Virus record (IMG/VR): IMGVR_UViG_3300047462_000304
Span: 1 to 22,332 of that record
Length of the DNA: 22,332 nt
Source of the DNA: a virus
Strand: one strand, 5' to 3'
Part shown: one piece after another, positions 1 through 5,984 of the stretch
Position numbering within the stretch: position 1 is the first letter of the stretch
Layout: each line of letters starts with the position of its first letter
The notes under the pieces: model-generated
The model's database searches: none
The model's input: the letters and a program-made list of their open reading frames with translations, nothing else
What the model was told of the DNA's origin: nothing
Program-made: the position numbers and the translations under genes

Positions 1-498
1 TGATCTGGCTGGAAGATCAAGGAATGGCATATGGATAGCAGAGAATGCAACAACACGGACAAAAATTTCGTATGGAATACCAACAATATCTACGATCTGC
101 TTATTTGCCTTATCAGCACCAGCAATCGTAATATCCTTTCCATCTTCAAATAGAGTTGAATAGCTTCCTGAAGCACCAGCCTTAACCTTTCTGTAGCGAG
201 TGATTATATAGTTGACACCATTTTTCTCAAATTCAACAGCAACAATCATATTCTTCTTGTTGACGTTATTGATAAGGTTATCTTTGGAGATGTTGGAAAT
301 TGGTTTATCATATACACCATAAACCAGTGCATTTAAGAGAGCTGTCTTTCCAACCCCATTTGCACCTGCACCACTTTGGGTATTGTCTAAGTCTTCACCA
401 AGTAGGAGTGTTGTTCCAGGACGGTTTAATTGAACCGTCGTAGGAATTGCTCCATACGATAGGAAGTTTTGAACAGTGAGCGACTTAAATGTTATCAC
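1..498 (-). CDS. 46: gp46-like recombination endonuclease subunit, ABC/SMC-type ATPase (N-terminal part, 166 codons in window)
   Basis: Large subunit of the T4 gp46/gp47 complex (the phage counterpart of Rad50/Mre11 and SbcC/SbcD), which processes double-strand ends for recombination-dependent replication. Translating the minus strand from a GTG at 498-496 gives an SMC-type N terminus: a short strand followed by QNFLSYG (residues 10-16), then the Walker A motif GANGVGKT at residues 45-52. Between strand 2 (LLLGE, 31-35) and the Walker loop there is an insertion of about ten residues (DLDNTQSGA) compared with T4 gp46. No ATG lies near the expected N terminus, and the GTG has a good ribosome-binding site at 505-510, so GTG is the likely start. 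The frame is open to the window edge; the coiled coil, Walker B and C terminus lie outside. It follows gp47 by 10 bp in the same operon, as expected for the pair. Identity is secure from motif plus neighbour. Confidence 0.93.
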   Translation of the reverse strand, partial: MITFKSLTVQNFLSYGAIPTTVQLNRPGTTLLLGEDLDNTQSGAGANGVGKTALLNALVYGVYDKPISNISKDNLINNVNKKNMIVAVEFEKNGVNYIITRYRKVKAGASGSYSTLFEDGKDITIAGADKANKQIVDIVGIPYEIFVRVVAFSAIHMPFLDLPARS

Positions 499-504
499 CC
501 TTCA

Positions 505-510
505 CCCCTT
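505..510 (-). promoter_or_regulatory. Ribosome-binding site of gp46 (AAGGGG)
   Basis: Reads AAGGGG on the minus strand, 6 nt before the GTG at 498-496. Its first two A's are the end of the gp47 stop codon TAA (511-509), so ribosomes ending gp47 would sit on it. This supports the unusual GTG start and coupled synthesis of the two subunits. Confidence 0.7.
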
Positions 511-1612
511 AAATTTCTTTTTTATCTGGGTCATCTTCACTTCTCAAACCAAGATAGATTTGAGAGAGCATATCATTGTTAATGTGATCACTCTGAATAT
601 CTTTCAACATTAAGTGAACCATTTCATCAACAGTTGAGAGTTTTGAATCAAGTAAAGTCGTTTGAATTTTGTTTTCGGTTTCAGTTGTAATTTCTGTATC
701 TGAAAGAGCTGCTGTAATTTCAGGGGACTCTTCAAGAATAAACTCTCGAAGTTTCGCCTTCTCTGTATAATGCTTTCGTAAGAAGTTGCTTTCTTCGAAA
801 GAGATTGGCATATCTACCAAAACCTTAACTCGTGCTTCGTTTGGTAGGACGATCTTCTTTTCCAACACTTCGGACAAAACAGTCTTGATATATTTTGGAC
901 ATTGATCCCAATCAATCCAAGTTGGTTCTTGTTTGGTATGATCGTAGATCATCATTCCACGAGCAGTATCTCCAGCATCACCAAAATCCATAGGAAATGT
1001 ATTTCCCATATAAATAATATTGTCATTTGCTTGACGCTTATGGAAGTGTCCCGATATAATATGCTTTGGACCTTTAAAGTCATGATGGCTTGGACCAACA
1101 GGAAGAACCATACCATATCCTGTAACTTCAAATCCCTTAAATTCAAAGTGTCCAGCCCAATATGGGATAGAGAGATATTTTGTCAGGCTTGGATACTCTT
1201 CGTGGAACATATAAGGAACAAACAGAGCATCGTTAAGGATCTCCTTAACGACTGTAGGCTGTTCTATTACCTTAAAGTTCTTAAACTCTTGAAAGTGAAT
1301 AATTGAATGGATCTCACGAGTATGACGTTGATACAAATCGTGATTACCAATAACAAAGTATACAGGAATGCCAAGATCATTAAGCTTCTTAGCACCCTTG
1401 TATGAATAATTTAACGTAGCAATATTGAGAGCAGAACGATTTTCATTCCAATCACCAAGGAATGCGACATAATCAATATTTCCATCTTTCTTTACTTGAT
1501 CGCAAAACCAATCAATAAAGGCAAGACAATCTTCGTTATGTTGTTGGGAGTTTGCCTTTTTACCAAAATGGATATCGGTGCAAAAAGCTCCGCGTTTTAA
1601 CGTCTTTTTCAT
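509..1612 (-). CDS. 47: gp47-like recombination endonuclease subunit, Mre11/SbcD-type metallophosphoesterase
   Basis: Nuclease subunit partnering gp46. The 367-residue protein shows the calcineurin-like phosphoesterase motifs in order: D13-x-H15 (CTDIHFG), GDW at 53-55 (D54), GNHD at 89-92, H155 (AGHFEF), and GHFH at 188-191. These are the residues that bind the two metal ions in Mre11/SbcD. T4 gp47 is 339 residues, so length fits. The reading frame extends upstream to 1660, but the ATG at 1612-1610 is preferred: it puts the first strand directly before the DxH motif, and it overlaps the stop of the upstream small gene as ATGA. The C-terminal third is acidic and helical and probably contacts gp46. 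It lies 10 bp upstream of gp46 and is the third gene of the operon that begins with the sigma factor. Confidence 0.94.
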   Translation of the reverse strand: MKKTLKRGAFCTDIHFGKKANSQQHNEDCLAFIDWFCDQVKKDGNIDYVAFLGDWNENRSALNIATLNYSYKGAKKLNDLGIPVYFVIGNHDLYQRHTREIHSIIHFQEFKNFKVIEQPTVVKEILNDALFVPYMFHEEYPSLTKYLSIPYWAGHFEFKGFEVTGYGMVLPVGPSHHDFKGPKHIISGHFHKRQANDNIIYMGNTFPMDFGDAGDTARGMMIYDHTKQEPTWIDWDQCPKYIKTVLSEVLEKKIVLPNEARVKVLVDMPISFEESNFLRKHYTEKAKLREFILEESPEITAALSDTEITTETENKIQTTLLDSKLSTVDEMVHLMLKDIQSDHINNDMLSQIYLGLRSEDDPDKKEI

Positions 1613-1839
1613 TTTGGACGACCCCAAATCTGAAATCCACAGATTGGCGGTTGCCACCATTTTCGGTAGTTTGGTGTAAAAATATCAAATCGGTGAAGTT
1701 TTGTAATAGGTCGAACACAATATGAACAATCCCAAAATGCCCATACAAATAGTCCCAGCGATGGGACTTTGTAGGGTTTAAGTAGTGGATAGTGCCATGG
1801 TGTTTTTACACCTTTGAATAAATCAAATTCGTTTTTCAT
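1609..1839 (-). CDS. Small Trp/Cys-rich protein of unknown function between gp55 and gp47
   Basis: A 76-residue frame filling the space between the sigma factor and gp47. It starts 17 nt after the gp55 stop codon and its TGA overlaps the gp47 ATG (ATGA at 1612-1609), the arrangement of translationally coupled genes; this position is the main reason to call it real. The protein has six tryptophans (W15, W33, W36, W61, W62, W72) and three cysteines, two of them as C38-x2-C41. It begins KNEFDLF and holds the stretch TPWHYPLLKPYKVP (13-26), then an aromatic run FVWAFWDC (31-38). There is no clear signal peptide; the aromatic run is too short and polar-flanked to be a confident membrane helix. I do not recognise a domain. 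It may be a partner of gp47/gp46 or of gp55. The ribosome-binding site is weak. Confidence 0.7.
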   Translation of the reverse strand: MKNEFDLFKGVKTPWHYPLLKPYKVPSLGLFVWAFWDCSYCVRPITKLHRFDIFTPNYRKWWQPPICGFQIWGRPK

Positions 1840-1856
1840 TAATCGCTTTATAGTTG

Positions 1857-2606
1857 TTAGTATGATTCTGGAATTGCAGAATCTTCCTCAACACTATCTG
1901 GCTCAGAATGGAATGTGTCAACATCTTCGTGCAGTTTTGTAGGGGCTTCAACCGTTTCATGATCCGCTGCTTCACTACTTGCTTGCTTCTCTTCGTAGTC
2001 ATATGCATAACCAAATGATGGGTTCATTCCCTTATCAATCAACACTTCATCCTTAATATCACGCTGACGTTTTTCTTGATTTAGGTATTGGATAAACGAA
2101 TTTTTAATACACTGGGTAAAGAATGCAAATGGGTTTGAACTCTTTGCTGGATCAAATGACTTCCACGTCTTAACTAACATCAACATTGCATAACTTTGAA
2201 AGTCATCGTTGTATGTGTAGTTTGCAAAGTTTCCCTTCTTTGCATAACGAGATGTCAAGAGCATTAACATCTTGGCAAGCTCATCAGACATCTTTTCGTT
2301 CTTTTTACTTAAGATAACTTGAGCAAGCAAATCTCGATTGTTCAAATACTTAACAGGACGCTTGGACTTAACTGGTGCTTCGACGGTAATACCATATGGT
2401 TTAAGTTCTTCTGCGCTTACTGGAATTGGAGCAGGAACAGGTAAATCCAATTCCTCAAAAATAGATTTCTTGGTTTTAGGTTTATGGTATGACTTATACT
2501 TTTTCTTGGCTACTTTTTTAGCAACCTTCTTCTTGGCAGTCTTCTTTGCGACTTTCTTTTTCTTCTTGACAGGAATGTAATAGCTCTTCTTCTTGGCTTT
2601 CTTCAT
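1857..2606 (-). CDS. 55: gp55-like late-transcription sigma factor with lysine-rich N-terminal tail
   Basis: Phage sigma factor that directs host RNA polymerase to late promoters. The core (about residues 85-200) follows T4 gp55: YLNNRDLL at 87-94 (T4 has YVNNKELL), a helix with TSRYAKKGNFANYT (118-131), and the region-2-like segment with TWKSFDPAKSSNPFAFF (147-163) leading to NQEKRQRD (176-183), which should read the -10 element. The 249-residue protein exceeds T4 gp55 (185) by two additions. Residues 1-47 hold 25 lysines with KKVAKK-type repeats like the tails of histone H1 or bacterial H1-like proteins. Residues 204-249 are acidic. The usual gp55 C-terminal clamp-binding hydrophobic patch (SLDFLYE in T4) is not visible; the end reads DSAIPESY. 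No other Met precedes residue 106, so the tail is part of the gene. The ribosome-binding site is AGGA, 12 nt before the ATG. Confidence 0.92.
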   Translation of the reverse strand: MKKAKKKSYYIPVKKKKKVAKKTAKKKVAKKVAKKKYKSYHKPKTKKSIFEELDLPVPAPIPVSAEELKPYGITVEAPVKSKRPVKYLNNRDLLAQVILSKKNEKMSDELAKMLMLLTSRYAKKGNFANYTYNDDFQSYAMLMLVKTWKSFDPAKSSNPFAFFTQCIKNSFIQYLNQEKRQRDIKDEVLIDKGMNPSFGYAYDYEEKQASSEAADHETVEAPTKLHEDVDTFHSEPDSVEEDSAIPESY

Positions 2607-2634
2607 TTTTATTGTTTTCCTACGTTAAGGGTTG

Positions 2635-2662
2635 ACTATACGGCAAAAATTGTGTTGGTCAA
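2635..2662 (-). promoter_or_regulatory. Sigma70-like promoter driving the gp55-gp47-gp46 operon
   Basis: On the minus strand TTGACC (2662-2657) and TATAGT (2640-2635) are separated by 16 bp. The predicted start near 2628 gives a leader of about 22 nt before the gp55 ATG at 2606. The -35 differs by one base from TTGACA and the -10 by two bases from TATAAT. No T4-type MotA box is evident, so early expression by unmodified host polymerase is the simplest reading. Confidence 0.6.
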
Positions 2663-2666
2663 CAGC

Positions 2667-2674
2667 CATAAATA
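2667..2674 (+). promoter_or_regulatory. T4-type late promoter of the baseplate operon (CATAAATA)
   Basis: One mismatch to the T4 late consensus TATAAATA. The last base is 22 nt before the ATG at 2697, exactly as at the promoter of the giant gene (12074 to 12097). Transcription should start near 2680, just before the ribosome-binding site AGGGGA (2685-2690). No -35 element is needed for this promoter class. The adjacent gp55 gene encodes the matching sigma factor. Confidence 0.7.
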
Positions 2675-2696
2675 TCTCATTCACAGGGGATATTGA

Positions 2697-3389
2697 ATGG
2701 CTGATTATAAGGTTAAACTAACACGTGCTGCTTCGGCTAACTTGGGACCTGGAAAGGTTGAAAGAGTTGTTTGGGATGCTACACCCGAATTTAGCGAAAG
2801 TCGGCAAGTAATGTATAAGAACATTGATCCAATTCATGCCCCAGGTGCTATTTATCAGTATGCCAATACAGGTTCCCGCACATTTAGTATTTCGGGTAAA
2901 TTTATTTCTCGTTCAGTAAACGAAGCAACAAAGACGCTTGCATACATTCAGTATTTACGAACTTGGGCAATGCCTGTCTTTGGTATTGTTGGAGCAAATC
3001 CAGCTCTTGGTGAAGATATTTTAGGTGCGCCACCTGCTGTTCTTTTACTAACAGCTTATGCAATTGGCAATCCAGGACCAACAGTAGCATCTATTGAAGT
3101 TGATCTTCAAAACACTGCTGGCACGAACACTTACATGACAAATAGAGATAGCACACCTTATAATAAAACTGTTCCTGCTATTGGCAATAACATATTTGAA
3201 GTTCCAGTCGTAATTACAAGTTTGGAAATTCCGTATCCTTCGGATGTTGATTATATTCCAACAATTAACAACATTCCAGTTCCAACAATTACGACTGTCT
3301 CTTTGCAGTTAACAGAAACTCATTCTCCAAACAAGTATTCACAGTTCAATCTACAAGCATTTAAAATGGGCAACTTGGTAAACTTCTAA
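2697..3389 (+). CDS. Putative baseplate tail-tube cap/initiator protein (gp48/gp54-like)
   Basis: A 230-residue protein, first gene of the late baseplate operon, with ribosome-binding site AGGGGA 6 nt before the ATG. It contains a tube-protein-like pattern: FSISGKFISRS (63-73), a helix NEATKTLAYIQYLRTWAMP (75-93), a central loop region, and a final pair of strands, VPVVITSLEIPYP then TTVSLQLTETHSPNKYSQFNL, before a short C-terminal helix. This layout resembles the C-terminal tube-like domain of T4 gp48/gp54, where a strand with QSIRF is followed by a strand FTLEITMRE. The match is by pattern and position, not by clear identity, and the protein lacks the long N-terminal arm of T4 gp48. A tape-measure-end or hub cap protein is the main alternative. 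It is followed after 1 bp by gene 53, so the two are probably coupled. Confidence 0.55.
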   Translation: MADYKVKLTRAASANLGPGKVERVVWDATPEFSESRQVMYKNIDPIHAPGAIYQYANTGSRTFSISGKFISRSVNEATKTLAYIQYLRTWAMPVFGIVGANPALGEDILGAPPAVLLLTAYAIGNPGPTVASIEVDLQNTAGTNTYMTNRDSTPYNKTVPAIGNNIFEVPVVITSLEIPYPSDVDYIPTINNIPVPTITTVSLQLTETHSPNKYSQFNLQAFKMGNLVNF

Positions 3390-3390
3390 C

Positions 3391-3777
3391 ATGGCAAACA
3401 CAACAGTTTTTAATACACAACCTACAGCATCAACAGATGTTACAAATTCACGCTACGTACAGGGTGGGTTGACTGATGTATTCACTGATCGTTTGGGATG
3501 GTGGGATGGATATAAACTAACTGCTGCAACGGATGATCTTACATTTACTCTTGCACCAAAGTATAATACACGCCCTGATCTTCTTGCATATGATTTGTAC
3601 GGAGCAGCAAATTTAATGTGGGTTGTTTTACAGTACAATTTAATTGTAGATATCAATGATGAGTTTGTTACAGGTGCAAAAATAACATTACCATCAAAGT
3701 CAAGACTTTTCTCTTCAATACTAACTTACCAATCAGGTGGAAATCCAGTTACAACAATTACAAACACATCTGATTAA
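3391..3777 (+). CDS. 53: gp53-like baseplate wedge protein
   Basis: Wedge component that, in T4, completes the wedge and lets wedges join around the hub. The 128-residue protein has the hallmarks of the family: YVQGGLTDVFTDRLGWWDG (about 22-40) and the LysM-like half YDLYGAANLMWVVLQYN (67-83), followed by VDINDEFVTGAKITLPSKSRL (an asparagine-to-proline loop typical of the family). T4 gp53 is 196 residues; the shorter form lacking the extra C-terminal part is common outside T4's close relatives. The start ATG is 1 bp after the previous stop with no strong ribosome-binding site, so coupled translation is likely. The C-terminal 20 residues are Thr/Ser/Asn-rich and probably flexible. Confidence 0.87.
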   Translation: MANTTVFNTQPTASTDVTNSRYVQGGLTDVFTDRLGWWDGYKLTAATDDLTFTLAPKYNTRPDLLAYDLYGAANLMWVVLQYNLIVDINDEFVTGAKITLPSKSRLFSSILTYQSGGNPVTTITNTSD

Positions 3778-3798
3778 AAATAAACACAATATACCCAT

Positions 3799-5982
3799 AT
3801 GGCAACTGTATCAACAAACACAAATCCTTCTGAAACACCTACAACAACACCTGTTTCAGCAAACGACAATACTTCAAATCCACTCAAGGCATATCGTTCG
3901 TATTCCTATCATTTTATTTTGGTAGTAATGGATACAACTGCATACCTTGATATATCTAATGCTTCAACAAGAAATTTAGTTAATCAAAATCCAACTCCTG
4001 GAAACGTTGCAAGCCAAGTTGGCAATAGTAGTTTCTATGATCGTAGAGATCCTGTAAACAATCCTCGTATGATTATGCAGGATGCAAATGGTTTAGGTAA
4101 TTATTCAATTTTTATTGATACTCGTCAAGATACAGACTTTATTATTGAAGATGTTGAGTGGGGCACAACGTTTATTGGTAATTCAAATACAAGTGATTCT
4201 CCTGTAGGATTGAATACATTTTTAACTGATGGACAGATGAGGATTGTTGAACCTCGTGGTGCTGAATTTTTAAATGCACTTGCTGCTTATGCAGATCCAA
4301 AACAATTAAACACAGATCCTGCAACAATGCCAATGATGATGAAAATTGTCTTTGTTGGACACAAAGATGATGGCACGTCTGAAATTGTACCTGTTAATGT
4401 TCCACCATTTGGAATCGTCTTTACAGATATCACTGGAAGCATTGATGCAAATGGTACGACGTATATGATTAAGTATTGTGGTCTTCTAAATGGAGCTGCA
4501 TGGAACCAAACATACGATTCGATTGTTGATGGCATGACGTTTTATTTTATTCCAAATTTAGATTTAGCAGGACATTTAGCAGCTTTCCAAGCTGCCATTA
4601 ATGCAAAATATTTAACAGATCGACAAGAAGTTATTGACAATTATGCTAAGGCAACAACTCCTTCAGTAAACCTCTCAAAAACTGCTATAATTGAATGGCA
4701 TTTGGTTCTTCGAACTGATGGTGCAGAAAAACTAACCAAACTCAACGATTTTGGAATCCTTTGTCCTGATCAATCGAAGAATGAAGGTATTGTAATGCAG
4801 TACAAAGGTACAAAGGAAGGTGGAATTGCTGAATTGATTAGTAAATTAATGAGTTCGTCAAAACAATGGACAGATGTTCAAATAACTGGACACGAGAATA
4901 TCAAAGAAGCAGATGATATTACAACTCGCTATGCATTTAAAATCTCTACACAGTTTGAAAAAACAAGCGTTAAGAATGGCAACAAGTTCATTCTAACTTA
5001 CTACATTGATGAATATAGCTACTCTGCAGTTGATGTTGTAGATAACCAATCTGGGCAAGGTAATGCAAAACCACCTACGATTAATCCAAACAATGTTTAT
5101 ACGTTTGACTATATCTTTACTGGTAAGAATATTGACATCCAAAAATTGGAAATGAATCTATCATTGGGATATGCTCTATGGATATCCCTCGTAACATCTC
5201 GTTCAATGCCAACACAAACAGAAGATATTGTTGGATCAATAGGTAATGCTGCGACAATACAAACAAGACCAATACAAACAAATATGGATCCACGAGAATC
5301 TATCCGTTTGGGGACACCAATTTGGCCAACAGTTGTTGCAAAGGAAACAGCAAAGAAAGAACTAAAGAGTGATGCAGCTGTTGCATCTGCGGATGCACTT
5401 TGGCGCAACTTTGCAAGCTACCAATCAATTCAAACAGATTTGTCAATCCTTGGAAATCCAAATCTTATTCAGAAGATTTCAAGTCCAAGCACAACTGGTC
5501 CTGACTACGTTAAGATCAACGTAAAGATGCCAAGTACAACAGATGATATTTGGGAGTATGAACAAAGCAATAATTTATATCCAAGTGGATATTATAAAAC
5601 ATTTTGGTTTGATGGTTATTACAATATCATAACTGCAAAGAATAGATTTATGGGTGGTCAGTTTACTCAAGATTTGCAATTGATTGGTATTCCACAAGTT
5701 TCATCTGATATGATTGCAAACAATGCTCTTCAATCTTTCCAAGACCAAAGTGCACAAACTCCTCAACCGGTTTTGTCCAATCAAGTTGCAACGCCTCAAT
5801 CACAACCTGATCAATCAACATTGACAGGTTCCAATGGTGAAATAAATCAGTCTAATAATTTTATTCAGACAACGGGCACTCCAACAACACAACAAGCCTC
5901 TCCATCACCAACAACATTTTCGTTGTTGGATCAGACAATCTCTGAAGCAATGGCGAGTGCAAAGACAACAATTAAGAGTTAA
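3799..5982 (+). CDS. Large virion structural protein, probable baseplate hub component
   Basis: A 727-residue protein between gene 53 and the spike gene. The N terminus (1-30) is a Thr/Asn/Pro-rich flexible leader, followed by a conserved-looking block YRSYSYHFILVVMDTTAYLD (33-52) that marks the start of the folded part. The middle (50-640) is mixed alpha/beta with many aromatic residues and no enzyme motif. The last 90 residues are low-complexity (Gln, Ser, Thr, Pro, Asn), ending with a short Ala/Ser helix. No signal peptide or membrane segment is visible. Being 2 bp upstream of the gp5-like spike suggests the hub on which the spike sits (the gp27 role), but this is inference from context; I recognise no diagnostic gp27 motif. 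The ATG at 3799 has no evident ribosome-binding site, though there is no better start. Confidence 0.9.
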   Translation: MATVSTNTNPSETPTTTPVSANDNTSNPLKAYRSYSYHFILVVMDTTAYLDISNASTRNLVNQNPTPGNVASQVGNSSFYDRRDPVNNPRMIMQDANGLGNYSIFIDTRQDTDFIIEDVEWGTTFIGNSNTSDSPVGLNTFLTDGQMRIVEPRGAEFLNALAAYADPKQLNTDPATMPMMMKIVFVGHKDDGTSEIVPVNVPPFGIVFTDITGSIDANGTTYMIKYCGLLNGAAWNQTYDSIVDGMTFYFIPNLDLAGHLAAFQAAINAKYLTDRQEVIDNYAKATTPSVNLSKTAIIEWHLVLRTDGAEKLTKLNDFGILCPDQSKNEGIVMQYKGTKEGGIAELISKLMSSSKQWTDVQITGHENIKEADDITTRYAFKISTQFEKTSVKNGNKFILTYYIDEYSYSAVDVVDNQSGQGNAKPPTINPNNVYTFDYIFTGKNIDIQKLEMNLSLGYALWISLVTSRSMPTQTEDIVGSIGNAATIQTRPIQTNMDPRESIRLGTPIWPTVVAKETAKKELKSDAAVASADALWRNFASYQSIQTDLSILGNPNLIQKISSPSTTGPDYVKINVKMPSTTDDIWEYEQSNNLYPSGYYKTFWFDGYYNIITAKNRFMGGQFTQDLQLIGIPQVSSDMIANNALQSFQDQSAQTPQPVLSNQVATPQSQPDQSTLTGSNGEINQSNNFIQTTGTPTTQQASPSPTTFSLLDQTISEAMASAKTTIKS

Positions 5983-5984
5983 TT

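Noticed and set aside
1009-1016. Perfect late-promoter octamer TATAAATA on the plus strand
   Set aside because: It lies inside gp47 in antisense and encodes part of IIYMGN there; no plus-strand gene follows for 1.6 kb. An antisense late transcript cannot be excluded, but nothing supports it.
902-1306. 134-codon plus-strand frame opposite gp47
   Set aside because: Fully antisense to a gene with clear metallophosphoesterase motifs; no ribosome-binding site and no domain.
1613-1660. Upstream extension of gp47 by 16 residues
   Set aside because: The extension lies within the coding sequence of the small upstream gene and would precede the first strand with unrelated sequence; the ATGA overlap at 1609-1612 marks the better start.
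5760-5960. CAA/ACA-rich stretch as a possible DNA tandem repeat
   Set aside because: No regular unit length; it is explained by the Gln/Thr/Ser-rich tail of the 727-residue protein.
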